DNA of 64,000 nt, taken from Roseicyclus sp. GTDB lineage: Bacteria > Pseudomonadota > Alphaproteobacteria > Rhodobacterales > Rhodobacteraceae. Positions within the stretch are counted from its first letter, which is position 1; every line of letters begins with the position of its first letter. Positions 40,427 through 50,711 of this stretch are shown piece after piece. The translations under genes were made by a program, and so were the position numbers. The stretch is taken from NCBI GenBank assembly GCA_018401965.1, contig JAGYJU010000002.1, forward strand, positions 62,001 to 126,000, in the 5' to 3' direction. The notes under the pieces were generated by a model. The model was given only the letters and a program-made list of their open reading frames with translations. It was not told the DNA's origin and searched no databases.

Positions 40427-42864
40427 GCCGTGTCATCCTTGTCGGAGGAAAGGGTTCTTGGCGCGTCCGCCCCCGCCTTGGTGGCCGGGGGGTGCAGCGC
40501 CTCGGGATTGCGCAGCCAGATGTCCCGTTGCGCAAAGGGAATTTCGATGCCCTCGGCGGCGAAGCGTTCCGCGATCTGGTGGTGCACCTCGTTCTTGACC
40601 GCCAGCATGGTGTTGACATCGCGCAAGATCATGCGGATCCGGAAATCGAGGCTATCGGCCCCGAACCCGAGGAAATCCACCCCCGGTTCCGGAAATTTCG
40701 TCACTTCGGGCTGTGCCTTGGCGATCTCGGTCAAGATCTGCGTCACCCGCCGCGTGTCGGTGCCATAGGCCACGCCAACGGTGACGATGGCCCGCCCGAT
40801 GGTGTTGCCGCGCGTCCAGTTGGTCACGGTGCCCGCGATCAGGTCTGCGTTGGGCACGATCACGTCGGTCTTGTCGAAGGTCTCGATGGTGGTCGACCGC
40901 ACCGAGATGGATTTGACGATGCCCATCGTCGGCCCGACCTCGATCCAGTCCCCCTCGGAAATCGGGCGCTCGATCAACAAGATGATCCCCGACACGAAAT
41001 TGTTCACCACGTTTTGCAGGCCAAAGCCGATGCCGACCGACAAGGCGCCCAGAACCACGCCAAGCGCGGTCAGATCGATGCCCGCCGTGGTGATGGCGAT
41101 CACGGCGGCCAACGCGATGCCCACGTAGCCCACGCCCGATGTGACGGCGTTGCGCGCGCCCACATCCATCCGGGTGCGCGGCAAGACCGTGCTGCGCAAC
41201 GCCCCCTGCACGAGCCGGGTGGCGAACATGCCGATGGCAAAGACAAGGATCACCGCGAAGACGATGCCCGGCGTGATCCGGCTATCGCCCAGCTGCAGAC
41301 CGGCGGACAGGCGTTCGTAGAATTCCCCCAGCTGTTCGGGCCGCATCCCCCAGACCAGCGACAGCACCGGCAAAAGCCCGATGATCACCAAGAGATTGAC
41401 CAGCACCGGCAACAAGGCTTGCGCGGCCTGGTCATAGGTCTTGCCGGTCAGCGCGGCGTAAAGATCGCGGATCGGGGCCTGCACCGCACAGGATCAGGCC
41501 AAGGATGGCCAAGGTCTGTGCGGTGGGGGTCATCACCGCGCTGGCCAGGTTCAGATAGCCGGCCGCCGCAAGGACCGGCCCAAGAATCGCCACAAGGCGC
41601 AGGACCTGGCCCACCACCGCGATGGTGCGCGCGGCAAAACCGGTGTCCTGGCTGTCCTCTGCCAACGGCGCGCGCGCCATCGGACCTGCGCACGCCGGGC
41701 CCGGCGCAACAGCTGTGCAAGCCGGAAAAAGCCCCAGGCCAGGCCAAGATAGATCGGCAGGACAAAGACACCGCGCGCCACAAGCGGCACCGCATCCAGC
41801 GTCGACAGCGTTTCGGCAAGGCCCCCAAGACCAAGGAAAAGCCCGATCGTCACCACTGACCGGCGCAGCGCCGGGCGCAGATCGACAGGGGCCGCCAGCC
41901 CGCCAGCCAGATCGGGATTGACCGGAAACAGCCGCCCGGCCAGCCAAAGCGCGGCAAAAACCGTCACCAGCGCGGCGATGATCGCCGACATCAGGGCGCG
42001 CCCCGCCGTGCCGAGGATATCGACCGCCGCAACCGCCACGCCCAACAAGACCAGGCCGATGATCGGCAACAGGACCTGCAGCAAGGACACGAGGAAGGCC
42101 AGCGCGATCCGCCCCCGCGACAGGTCGGAGTGCCGTTGCATCCGGTCGGTCCAGCGCCCGACGAAATAGCGGCTGCGCGACAACAGGCCCAGCCCGACCA
42201 GCGCCACCACCACCGCGAAGGGCAACCTGTCCCAGACCGATTGGCCCGCGCGGTCCAGCCGCAGGACCTGCGACCGGATTTCATCCTCGAGCACGAAGGC
42301 CACATCGGCCAGCGCCACCAGGGTCTGGGTCCAGTTCAGCGGGTTGATGGGGGCAGGATCGCGTTCCAGCAATGCGCGCGCCTGGCGCGCAGCAAGGATG
42401 TCGTCAATCTCGGCCACGAGACCATTGGCGCGGTTGAAGGCCTCGGTCGCGGTGACGCGGGGCACCTGTGCCTGCGCCAGCTGGTCGGACAGCTCGGCGC
42501 GGCGTTGCGCAATGGCGGCAGGTTCCGCCGCCCCATCGACCGGCGCGGGCCCAAGGGCGGTGATCTGCGCCTCGATCGTGTCGATGCGCGCTGCATTGGT
42601 GTTCTGCGCCTCCAGGAACCGGGCGCGCCAGCCGACAAGCGTGGCCCGCAAATTGGTCAGGAAGGCCGTCGAGGCGGTGCCTGCGTCAATCAGGTTCTCC
42701 GCCCGGCGCGCATCCGCATCCCAGGCGGCATAGTCGATCGGCCCCGTGCCCTCGGCGCTGGTCGGCGCGGCAGGGTTGGGCTGGGTCTGCGCGCCCGCCG
42801 GTCCCGGGGCGAAGACCGCCAGCGCCAGAACCAGACACAGGGCGGTGAGACGGTGAAAGATCAT
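40423..42864 (-). pseudogene. MscS-family mechanosensitive channel with DUF3772 domain, two frameshifts
   Basis: Large inner-membrane channel of the MscS superfamily. Signal peptide (MIFHRLTALCLVLALAVFAPG; start 42864, ATGA overlap on cysK), periplasmic DUF3772-like coiled region (about 30-200), many membrane helices, then the pore helix and beta domain ([51 protein letters not shown]). Frames break near 41680 (after RRAQV, before MARAPLAED) and near 41485 (before [12 protein letters not shown]). Repair gives about 813 aa, normal for the subfamily. It should relieve hypo-osmotic stress. Confidence 0.85.
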
Positions 42865-43889
42865 GCGTCCTCGAAGACGTCGGGAATATCGGCCGCCGGA
42901 CGGGTCAACCACGCGGGTACGGGCAAGCCCTTTTCGCGCAGGAAATCGGGGTTGAAGATCTTGGATTGGTAGCGTGTGCCGTAATCGCACAGGATGGTCA
43001 CGATGGTATGCCCCGGCCCCATTTCGCGCGCCATGCGCACCGCGCCCGCCATGTTGATCCCCGACGACCCGCCCAGGCAGATGCCTTCTTCGGCCAGGGT
43101 GTCGAAGACGATGGGCAAGGCCTCGGCATCGGGGATCTTGTAGCAGGTATCGGGCACGAACCCGTCAAGGTTGGCGGTGATCCGCCCCTGCCCGATGCCC
43201 TCGGTGATGCTGTCGCCGCCCGCGTCCTTGCCGGTGTAAAGCTTGTAAAGCCCGGAGCCCTCTGGATCGGCCAGCCCGATCTTGACGCCCTTGGGCTGCA
43301 GCGCCATGCCCACCCCCGCCAGCGTGCCGCCCGACCCGACGGCGCAGATGAACCCATCCACGCGCCCGCCGGTCTGGTCCCAGATTTCCGGGCCGGTCAT
43401 CTCGATATGGGCCTGGCGATTGGCCAGGTTGTCGAACTGGTTGGCCCAGATCGCGCCATTTTCCTCGGATTGCGCCAGCCGTTCGGCCAGGCGCCCGGAA
43501 TAGCGGACGTAATTGTTGGGGTTGGAATAGGGCGCCGCCGGCACAAGGATCAATTCGGCGCCTGCCAGCCGGATCATGTCCTTCTTTTCCTGGCTTTGCG
43601 TTTCCGGCATCACGATGACGGTCTTGAACCCCATCGAGGCCCCAACCAGCGCAAGCCCGATGCCGGTGTTGCCCGCCGTGCCCTCGACGATGGTGCCGCC
43701 GGGCCTCAGCAGCCCGCGCGCCACCGCGTCGCGGATGATGTAAAGCGCCGCGCGGTCCTTGACCGATTGGCCGGGGTTCATGAACTCGGCCTTGCCCAGG
43801 ATCTCGCAGCCGGTTTGCTCGCTCAGCTTGCGCAGGCGGATCAGCGGCGTGTTGCCGATGGCGGCGGCAAGATCGGAATGAATGGTCAT
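42861..43889 (-). CDS. cysK: Cysteine synthase A (O-acetylserine sulfhydrylase)
   Basis: 342 aa PLP enzyme that makes cysteine from O-acetylserine and sulfide. PLP lysine in FMNPGQSVKDRAALYII; substrate loop EGTAGNTGIGLALVG; phosphate-binding AVGSGGTLAGVGMAL. I chose ATG 43889 (MTIHSDLAAAIGNTPLIRL). Compared with E. coli CysK it has about 20 extra C-terminal residues (GLPVPAWLTRPAADIPDVF). It overlaps mscS by 4 bp. Confidence 0.93.
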   Translation of the reverse strand: MTIHSDLAAAIGNTPLIRLRKLSEQTGCEILGKAEFMNPGQSVKDRAALYIIRDAVARGLLRPGGTIVEGTAGNTGIGLALVGASMGFKTVIVMPETQSQEKKDMIRLAGAELILVPAAPYSNPNNYVRYSGRLAERLAQSEENGAIWANQFDNLANRQAHIEMTGPEIWDQTGGRVDGFICAVGSGGTLAGVGMALQPKGVKIGLADPEGSGLYKLYTGKDAGGDSITEGIGQGRITANLDGFVPDTCYKIPDAEALPIVFDTLAEEGICLGGSSGINMAGAVRMAREMGPGHTIVTILCDYGTRYQSKIFNPDFLREKGLPVPAWLTRPAADIPDVFEDA

Positions 43890-43983
43890 GGGCAGAGGCC
43901 TCACACGGGGGGGTGTCACTTCGCTAGACCCTAGGGATAGGGGCGCGGGCCGGAAAGCTCAACCCGCTCGACCGGCACAAGGG

Positions 43984-45102
43984 TCACGCATTTTCGCGCA
44001 ACCGGTCCCGGTTCATCATCAACCATTGCATCGACAAGACCAGCGGCGCATTGGCCATGTCGCCCTGCGCCAGCATCCGAACCGCCAGATCATAGGGCAC
44101 GAGATGTGACAGGATATCCTCGCCCTCTGACAGGTGGCCGCCGATGCCCGTGACATCATCGGGCAAATCCGCGATCCCGATATAAGAGGTCATGACCTGC
44201 GCGATGCCGCCGGGGCTTGGATAATAGCGCGCAACAGGGTGGAGCGCGCCAAGCGTCAGCCCCGCCTCTTCCAGCGTTTCGCGCCGCGCCGCCGCCTCGG
44301 GCGGCTCGCCCGCATCGATCATCCCCGCGACGGGTTCCAAAAGCCAGGGCCGCGGATCGCCATGGGCAAAGGCCCCCAGCCGAAGCTGTTCGACCAGCAA
44401 GATCCGGTCACGCCCCGGGTCATAGGGCAACACGGTCACGGCATCGGCCACGCGGAACACCGCGCGCTCATGCAGCGGCGACGGCGTGCCATCGAACTGT
44501 CGGTGCCGGATCGCCAGTTCCTCGACGGTGAAGAACTTCGCGTAGGGAACCCGCTGTGCCACCACATCCACCGTATCGCGGCCGGGGCCTTGGCCGATCA
44601 GGTCCGGGCGCTGCCAGGCCTGCGCCGACAACCAGGATTGCGCGCGCGCCGCGATCATCCAGTAGCGCGCGCCCACCTCTTGCGGGGTGGCATGGGCGCG
44701 TTGCACCATCACCTCGCGGGCCGCGACCACGGCCAGATCGCCCCAATCGCGCGCCCAGCCCGCCAGATCCCATGGGCCAGCCGGCGCCGCCTGCCCGGCC
44801 CGCGGGGCCCAGATTTCGGCGGGCGTATCCACCCCGTCCAACACCACGGTGGCGGGTTGGCGGGCAGAGCCAAAACAGGCCTCGTAGAAATCGAGCCGCG
44901 CCAGCGCTTCGGGATCGGGGTCGATCAAGATACCTTCGATCTGCGCCGCGCCGTCTTGCACCAGCAGGGGCCAGTTTTCGCCCGCGGCCTGCATCACCCG
45001 CGTGCGGGGCAAAAGCGCCTTGCGCCGGTCAAGATCGGACCCCGCCACCGCCCGCAACAGCGGCAGGTGACACAAGGTGCCGAACAGGAAGACCGCGCCC
45101 AT
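43984..45102 (-). CDS. Gamma-glutamylcyclotransferase-like / NUDIX fusion protein
   Basis: 372 aa. The N-terminal third (VFLFGTLCHLPLLRAVAG, ILIDPDPEALARLDFYE) looks like a GGCT/AIG2-type domain. The C-terminal part is an ADP-ribose pyrophosphatase-like NUDIX hydrolase with a perfect box G-x5-E-x7-RETLEEAG within GMIDAGEPPEAAARRETLEE. It probably cleaves nucleoside diphosphate sugars; the role of the N-terminal domain is unclear. Its ATG overlaps the stop of the photolyase/Cfa frame by one base (TGATG), so the two are coupled. Confidence 0.85.
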   Translation of the reverse strand: MGAVFLFGTLCHLPLLRAVAGSDLDRRKALLPRTRVMQAAGENWPLLVQDGAAQIEGILIDPDPEALARLDFYEACFGSARQPATVVLDGVDTPAEIWAPRAGQAAPAGPWDLAGWARDWGDLAVVAAREVMVQRAHATPQEVGARYWMIAARAQSWLSAQAWQRPDLIGQGPGRDTVDVVAQRVPYAKFFTVEELAIRHRQFDGTPSPLHERAVFRVADAVTVLPYDPGRDRILLVEQLRLGAFAHGDPRPWLLEPVAGMIDAGEPPEAAARRETLEEAGLTLGALHPVARYYPSPGGIAQVMTSYIGIADLPDDVTGIGGHLSEGEDILSHLVPYDLAVRMLAQGDMANAPLVLSMQWLMMNRDRLRENA

Positions 45103-47801
45103 CAGGCCGGGCGCGTGATGGTGATCTGCGTCACGTCGGTATTGCCGAAATGAAAGGTCGCGGCGCAGGCCGTCAGGTAGAAATTCCACATCCGCCGGAA
45201 CCGGTCGTCAAAGCCAAGCTTTGCCACCTCGTCCCACTTGTCGTTGAAGCGGTCATGCCAGCGGCGCAGCGTCTGGCTGTAGCTTTCCCCGAACTCGATC
45301 GAATGGGCCACGCGCAGCCCGGCCTTTTCCACCTCGGCGCGCAGCACCTTCGGCGCAGGCAACATGCCGCCCGGAAAAATGTATTTCTGGATGAAATCGA
45401 CGCCCCGACGGTAAACTTCCCAGCGGCGATCCTGCACCGTGATGATCTGAAGCGTGGCATTCTTGCCGGGCTTGAGATTGTCGCGCAGCGTCTTGAAATA
45501 GACCGGCCAATAGCGTTCGCCCACCGCCTCGAACATCTCGATCGATGCGATGCCGTCATATTGCCCGCGCTCGTCGCGGTAATCCTGCAACTTGATCGTC
45601 ACCCGGTCCGACAGGCCCGCGCGCGCGATCCGCGCCACCGCGTAATCATATTGTTCGCGCGAAATCGTCAGCCCCGTCACCTGCAGCCCGCGTTCCTTCG
45701 CGGCATATTCCGCGAATCCGCCCCAGCCACAGCCGATTTCCAGCACATGGTCGCCCGGCTGCGCGCCCATCTGATCGACCATGGAGGCGTATTTGGCGAT
45801 CTGCGCCGCCTCCATCGGTTCCTGCCCGGTCTCAAACAAGGCCGAGGAATAGGTCATCGTGTCATCCAGCCACAGGCCGTAGAAGGCATTGCCCAGGTCA
45901 TAGTGATGGGCGATGTTCTTGCGCGCCTGGCGCTTGGAATTGGATTGCAGCCAGAACCGCATCTTTTCAAAGGCGCGCACCACGCCAAGGCCAAGGAAGC
46001 CGTCATAGACATCTTCGTTGTCGGCATGGACAAGATCCATGAAGGCCTGCAGATCCGGCGTCGACCACCATTCATCGAGATAGGCCTCGCAAAAGCCGAG
46101 ATCGCCCTCGCGGATCAGGCGGGCAAAGATATCGGGGTTGTGGATGCGCAATTCCGCCACCGGCCCCGGCCCTTGCCCTGCCGCGCGAAACACGCGGCCA
46201 TCGGGCAGCACCATGTCGAGGCGCCCATGTTTCATCTTGCTGGCTGTCTCGAAAACGGCCGAGAAATAGCGGGGGAGATTTTCCTCTCCCTTCGTGGTGG
46301 TTTTGACGTCCATGCGGTCCTCTTGTCTGGCACCTGATTTGGGCAGAAGCAGCCATGGGGCACAAGCCCCGATTGTTTCAACAGCCTCAGAACCCCCGCT
46401 TTCATAGGCGTCAAGCGCGCGTTTGCGCCCTTCGGCGGCCGAGACCACGGGCGCGTCGCGATAGCGGTCGGTGGCGGCCATGCCCCAGCCCTTCGGGATC
46501 GCGGCGAAATAGCTTTGCGCCGTGGCGGGCGGGGCGTTTGACAATTCCGCCACCCAGGCCCGGCGATAGCGACCCAGCGGGTCGAATTTCTCGGCCTGGG
46601 TTTCGGGGTTGAAGACGCGGAAATAGGGTGTCGCATCCGGCCCGGACCCCGCCGACCATTGCCAGCCCATCGCGTTGCTGGCCGGGTCCCAATCCACCAG
46701 GCAATCCGCGAACCAGTCCATCCCGATCTTCCAATGGGTCAAGAGATGCTTGGTCAGGTAGGATGCGACCAGCATCCGGGCGCGGTTGTGCATCCGGCCC
46801 GTCACATACATTTCGCGCATGGCGGCATCCACCACGGGCAGGCCGGTGCGCCCGCGCATCCAGGCCTGGACATGCGGATGGCCGGCATCGGTGTTCCACG
46901 AAAACGCGTCCCAGTCCTGCCGCCAGTTGCGATGCGTGATATGGGGCGTGTGATGGACCAGGTGATAGGCGAAGTCGCGCCAGATCAGTTCCTTCAGAAA
47001 GGTCTCTGCCCCCGGCTTGCCTTCCTGCATCGCGCGCGCGCCCGCATGCCAACAGCTGCGGGCCGAAATCTCGCCATAGGTCAGGTTTTCCGACAGGCCC
47101 GATGTGCCGTCCTGGTCCAGCCGGTCGCGCGCCTGCGCGTAATCCGCCACCGGCCCGGCGATGAAGCGGTCGAGCCGCGCCTGCGCCTGCGCCTCGCCAA
47201 CCTGGCAATGCGCCCGCACCACCGCCGCGCCACGTTGCATCGCGTGACCCAGCCCCCAGTCTGCCAGCCTGTCGCTGTCGGGCCAGTGATCGGGCGCAGG
47301 CAACCGCGGCACCGCGAGGGGGGCCTCGACCTCCCTGCCGCGCAAGGCTTTCCAAAAGGGCGTATAGACCTTGTAAAACCCGCCCGTGCCGGTCTGCACC
47401 GTCCAGGGTTCATGCACCAGGTGCCCGGCATGGCTGACCGCCGCCACCCCCTGCGCCTTCAAGGCGGATTTCACGCCTTCATCGCGCGCGCGGCTGTCGG
47501 GATCGTAAAGCCGGTTCCAATGCACCGCCCCGGCCCCGGTTTCCGCGATCAGCGCCTGCAACATCTCCAGCGCGCGGCCGCGCCGGAACACCAGGCGGCT
47601 GCCCAGGGCGTTCAGTCGCGCGCCAAAGGCTTCGGCCCCGAGCCCCAGCCGCCACTTGGGTGCGGCCGCCAAACCCTCCACCACCTCGTCGCACAGAAAG
47701 ACCGCGATCACCGGCGCACCCGTGGCGCAAGCGGCCACCAGCGCCGGGTTGTCCGAAAGCCGGAAATCACGGCGGGTCCAGTAGATCACGGGGGCGGTCA
47801 T
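45102..47801 (-). CDS. Deoxyribodipyrimidine photolyase joined to cyclopropane-fatty-acid synthase-like methyltransferase
   Basis: One open frame of 899 aa covering two enzymes. Residues 1 to about 470 are a class I CPD photolyase (YWTRRDFRLSDNPALVAAC; FAD-binding WRDFAYHLVHHTPH, GLPVVDAAMREMYVTGRMHN, MGWQWSAGSGPDATPYFR). Residues 497-899 are a Cfa/CMAS enzyme (HHYDLGNAFYGLWLDDTMTY, VLEIGCGWGGFAEYAAKERG, SIEMFEAVGERYW). The roughly 25-residue link (VETIGACAPWLLLPKSG) is not like either family. The Cfa part has its own ATG (46313) with AGAGGA before it. One more G in the G5 run at 46393-46397 would stop photolyase near residue 472, the E. coli length, so two separate genes (phrB, cfa) are likely. 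Confidence 0.9.
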   Translation of the reverse strand: MTAPVIYWTRRDFRLSDNPALVAACATGAPVIAVFLCDEVVEGLAAAPKWRLGLGAEAFGARLNALGSRLVFRRGRALEMLQALIAETGAGAVHWNRLYDPDSRARDEGVKSALKAQGVAAVSHAGHLVHEPWTVQTGTGGFYKVYTPFWKALRGREVEAPLAVPRLPAPDHWPDSDRLADWGLGHAMQRGAAVVRAHCQVGEAQAQARLDRFIAGPVADYAQARDRLDQDGTSGLSENLTYGEISARSCWHAGARAMQEGKPGAETFLKELIWRDFAYHLVHHTPHITHRNWRQDWDAFSWNTDAGHPHVQAWMRGRTGLPVVDAAMREMYVTGRMHNRARMLVASYLTKHLLTHWKIGMDWFADCLVDWDPASNAMGWQWSAGSGPDATPYFRVFNPETQAEKFDPLGRYRRAWVAELSNAPPATAQSYFAAIPKGWGMAATDRYRDAPVVSAAEGRKRALDAYESGGSEAVETIGACAPWLLLPKSGARQEDRMDVKTTTKGEENLPRYFSAVFETASKMKHGRLDMVLPDGRVFRAAGQGPGPVAELRIHNPDIFARLIREGDLGFCEAYLDEWWSTPDLQAFMDLVHADNEDVYDGFLGLGVVRAFEKMRFWLQSNSKRQARKNIAHHYDLGNAFYGLWLDDTMTYSSALFETGQEPMEAAQIAKYASMVDQMGAQPGDHVLEIGCGWGGFAEYAAKERGLQVTGLTISREQYDYAVARIARAGLSDRVTIKLQDYRDERGQYDGIASIEMFEAVGERYWPVYFKTLRDNLKPGKNATLQIITVQDRRWEVYRRGVDFIQKYIFPGGMLPAPKVLRAEVEKAGLRVAHSIEFGESYSQTLRRWHDRFNDKWDEVAKLGFDDRFRRMWNFYLTACAATFHFGNTDVTQITITRPA

Positions 47802-47933
47802 GCGGCGGGTCTGCTCTTTGTCTTGTGCGGCCTAGGGCGCAACTTAGGGCAGACGCACACCGGTCAAGCGCCCATCCGCTTCACCTTTCCACAAATACGC
47901 ACATGGCCACCCGCGCGACCCCCCGGGGGTGGG

Positions 47934-49100
47934 TCAGAACGGGCCATCCTCCAGCACGCCATCGGCCGACATCTGCGCATAGAGCAGCCCCTCGCGCAGG
48001 CCCCGGTCGGCCACGCTCAGCCGGTCCGTGGGCCAGGCCCGCAAGAGCGCCTGCAAGATCGCGGCCCCCGACATGATCAAGGTCTGCCGGTCCCGCCCGA
48101 TGCGCGGGTCGCGCCGCCGTCCCTCGGGCCCCAGCACCAGGTAATCCTGGATCACCCGGTCGATCTGGTCCGATGTCATGCGCAACCCGTCGACCTTGTT
48201 GCGGTCATAGCGCCGCAGCCCCAGATGCGAGGCCGCCACCGTCGTCACCGTGCCGCTGGTGCCGATGATCTGGAACCCGTCGCGCGCCTGGTCGGCGGCA
48301 TCCACATAGGGCGAAAACGTCGCCAGCTGTTCTTCGAAGAACCAGCTCATCAGCGCAAAGCGCGCGCCATCATCGGCCACATCGCCATACATGTCCTTGA
48401 GCGTGGCGACGCCGAGCGGAATGGAAATCCAATCCACGACCTTGGCGCGGGGAAACACAGTTTCCTCGTGATCGAACCCCTGGTGCAGCCGCATGATCGC
48501 GCGCGGGCGTTCCACGCGGGGCACCCGGCTCAGGTCGATCCAGACCAGTTCGGTCGATCCGCCCCCGATATCGACCACCAAGAGCTGTTCGGTCTTCATC
48601 GACACCAGCGGCGCGCAGGACACCACGGCCAACCGCGCCTCTTCCTCGGGCTTGATGATTTCCAGCTCCAGCCCGGTTTCGCGCTTGACCACCGAGATGA
48701 ACTCGGCGGCATTGCTGGCCCTGCGGCAGGCTTCGGTCGCGACCAGGCGCATCCGGCTGACCCGATGCTTTTCCAGCTTGCGCTGACAGATCTTGAGAGC
48801 GCCCACCGCGCGCGCCATGGAGGTGCGCGACATCCGCCCCGAGGCCTCCAGCCCCTGGCCCAGCTGGACGCTTTTGGAAAAGCTGTCGACCACGTGCAAC
48901 TGGTTGCCCTTGGGCTGCGCGATCAGCATCCGGCACGAATTGGTGCCAAGATCCAGCGCAGCATAAAGATCGGCCGGGTCGGGCCGTGAACCGGGCGCAA
49001 GGCGCCGTTCAACAGTCGGCTCTGTGACCGGCGCAGGCGAAACCAGCGTGGCCACGGGTCTGGGGAACGGACCGGCGCCGCCTTTGCGCTTGCGCGACAT
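47934..49100 (-). CDS. ppx: Ppx/GppA-family phosphatase
   Basis: 388 aa from ATG 49100 (MSRKRKGG). Actin-fold phosphatase acting on polyphosphate and/or pppGpp. The first phosphate motif is YAALDLGTNSCRMLIAQP, the second VVDIGGGSTELVWIDLS, followed by IIGTSGTVTTVAA. The basic N-terminal 45 residues are extra and probably disordered. The domain lacks the long C-terminal HD part of E. coli Ppx, as usual for this group. Exact substrate not told by sequence. Confidence 0.9.
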   Translation of the reverse strand: MSRKRKGGAGPFPRPVATLVSPAPVTEPTVERRLAPGSRPDPADLYAALDLGTNSCRMLIAQPKGNQLHVVDSFSKSVQLGQGLEASGRMSRTSMARAVGALKICQRKLEKHRVSRMRLVATEACRRASNAAEFISVVKRETGLELEIIKPEEEARLAVVSCAPLVSMKTEQLLVVDIGGGSTELVWIDLSRVPRVERPRAIMRLHQGFDHEETVFPRAKVVDWISIPLGVATLKDMYGDVADDGARFALMSWFFEEQLATFSPYVDAADQARDGFQIIGTSGTVTTVAASHLGLRRYDRNKVDGLRMTSDQIDRVIQDYLVLGPEGRRRDPRIGRDRQTLIMSGAAILQALLRAWPTDRLSVADRGLREGLLYAQMSADGVLEDGPF

Positions 49101-49423
49101 GCGGGCCTCCGAAAAATCGTTGTTGGCGATAATGTAGCAAGGCGCGCGCGCGGTCACAATGGGGTCGCGGCGGGAATGCAGGCCAACCCCCTCCGCGCCC
49201 CTGCACCCACCCTTCCCGGACCCCGGGCAACCGGGTTCAACATCTTCATGAGAATTATGGGCCGCCGCGCCTATCGCCCTTTGTGCATGCGCTCGCTATG
49301 TCGCTTGGCATGGCCGGGGTCGCTCTCGCCCCGGCTTGTGTCGAATTCGGAACGTGACCCGTGCGGGCGCTCGCCTATGGTGCGGCTCAACCGGGCCATC
49401 GCGCCCCTTGAAAGGACGACCAC
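49101..49423. other. Divergent intergenic region
   Basis: About 320 bp between ppx (minus) and the one-carbon cluster (plus). It should hold both promoters. I looked for conserved riboswitch cores (B12, SAM, tetrahydrofolate) and saw none I could support, and no coding sequence. Confidence 0.35.
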
Positions 49424-49741
49424 ATGCCGCTTGTGACCCATGTTTTCTGGCGTGACATTCCCGCCCAGGTGATCGTGGGCAAGGGGCGATCCGGGTCCAA
49501 GGCGGTGCTGGCCGAACGGTTCGAACAGGCCATCGACCGTTGCGCGATGAAGATCGGCGCCAAGGACGCAGAGGCCTACCTGGCCGAGTGGCGGCGCGTG
49601 CCCGCCGGCGAGATCGACGGCGACCCCGCCGAGATCGCCGCGGCCGAAGCCCGCCGGCTCGAGGCCGACTATGGCCCCGACCGGATCAAACGCCTGATCG
49701 ACGCCGAAGGGTTCGAGCCCTCCGGGACGGATGCCGCCTGA
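49424..49741 (+). CDS. Small 'virulence factor' family protein (PF13769-like)
   Basis: 105 aa. HVFWRDIPAQVIVGKGRSGSK and RFEQAIDRCAMKIGAKDAEA, then LAEWRRVPAGE, match the short family labelled virulence factor. In Rhodobacteraceae it accompanies methylenetetrahydrofolate reductase-like and corrinoid genes, as here, so its role is more likely in one-carbon metabolism than virulence (inference). It is 28 bp upstream of the reductase gene. Confidence 0.8.
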   Translation: MPLVTHVFWRDIPAQVIVGKGRSGSKAVLAERFEQAIDRCAMKIGAKDAEAYLAEWRRVPAGEIDGDPAEIAAAEARRLEADYGPDRIKRLIDAEGFEPSGTDAA

Positions 49742-49769
49742 GGTCATGGCCTCGCTTTGGGAGACAGCA

Positions 49770-50711
49770 ATGGCACTTTTGAAATTTCGCGGCCGCGATG
49801 CCGGTACGGCCGCGCCGGTCAAACCGGACCTGGATGATCTCCTGGCCGGCTATTCGATCGAGGTGATGCCGCGCACCGCCGAAAAGGTCGAGGATTTCCG
49901 TGACCTGCTGCCGGCGGGCACGCGTGTCTACATCGCCCATATCGACGGCACGCCGATTGCCGACATGGTGGCGACGGCGGCGCGCCTGCGCGCCGAAGGC
50001 TTCGAGCCGATGCCACATTTCCCGGCCCGTTCGATCGCCGACCGCGCCACGCTGGCCGATTGGGTGGCGCGCTACAAGGGCGAGGCGGGCGTGACCCAAG
50101 GGTTGATCCTTGCCGGTGGCATCCCCACGCCCACGGGCAATTTCGCCGCCTCGATGGATCTTCTCGATACCGGTCTGTTCGACGGGTTCACCCGGTTGCA
50201 TGTCGCAGGCCACCCCGAGGGCAACCGCGACATCGACCCCAAGGGCGGCGAGACAGAGGTGATGGCGGCGCTGCGCTGGAAACAGGAGTTCGCCAACCGC
50301 TCCGACGCCGATTTCGCCATTGCCACCCAGTTCGCCTTCGAGGCCGGGCCGGTGCTGGACTGGGCCGACCGGCTGGCGCAAGCGGGCATCAGCATGCCGG
50401 TGCATCTGGGCATCGCGGGGCCCGCCAAGCTCCAGACCCTGATCAAGTTCGCCATTGCCTGCGGCGTCGGCCCGTCGCTGTCTGTCTTGCAAAAACGCGC
50501 CCGCGACGTGTCGAAGCTCTTGCTGCCGTTCGAGCCGCTCGAGGTTCTGACCGCGCTCGCGCAGGCCCGCGCGGCGGGTCGGGGCAAAAACATCGAACGC
50601 ATCCATTTCTTCCCCTTGGGCGGGATCAAGGCCAATGCCACCTGGGCCATCGACCATGGTGGCAACAGCGCCCGCCCCGCCAGCCTTGAACAGAAAGACC
50701 AGACCCCATGA
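49770..50711 (+). CDS. Methylenetetrahydrofolate reductase-like protein
   Basis: 313 aa, FAD TIM-barrel family. Seen: YSIEVMPRTAEKVEDFRDLL, VYIAHIDGTPIADMVATAAR, PMPHFPARSI, LILAGGIPTPTGNFASMDLL-like stretch and ATQFAFEAGPVLDW. It resembles the divergent MetF relatives found beside corrinoid methyltransferases and would interconvert methylene- and methyl-THF. ATG 49770 follows GGGAGA. It overlaps the next gene by 4 bp. Confidence 0.85.
   Translation: MALLKFRGRDAGTAAPVKPDLDDLLAGYSIEVMPRTAEKVEDFRDLLPAGTRVYIAHIDGTPIADMVATAARLRAEGFEPMPHFPARSIADRATLADWVARYKGEAGVTQGLILAGGIPTPTGNFAASMDLLDTGLFDGFTRLHVAGHPEGNRDIDPKGGETEVMAALRWKQEFANRSDADFAIATQFAFEAGPVLDWADRLAQAGISMPVHLGIAGPAKLQTLIKFAIACGVGPSLSVLQKRARDVSKLLLPFEPLEVLTALAQARAAGRGKNIERIHFFPLGGIKANATWAIDHGGNSARPASLEQKDQTP

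Noticed and set aside
46659..48989. A 776-codon plus-strand open frame opposite photolyase and ppx
   Set aside because: It spans two unrelated minus-strand genes and their gap; shadow of codon bias.
49101..49423. A B12, SAM or tetrahydrofolate riboswitch before the one-carbon cluster
   Set aside because: None of the conserved core sequences could be recognised by eye; a covariance-model search would be needed to support one.
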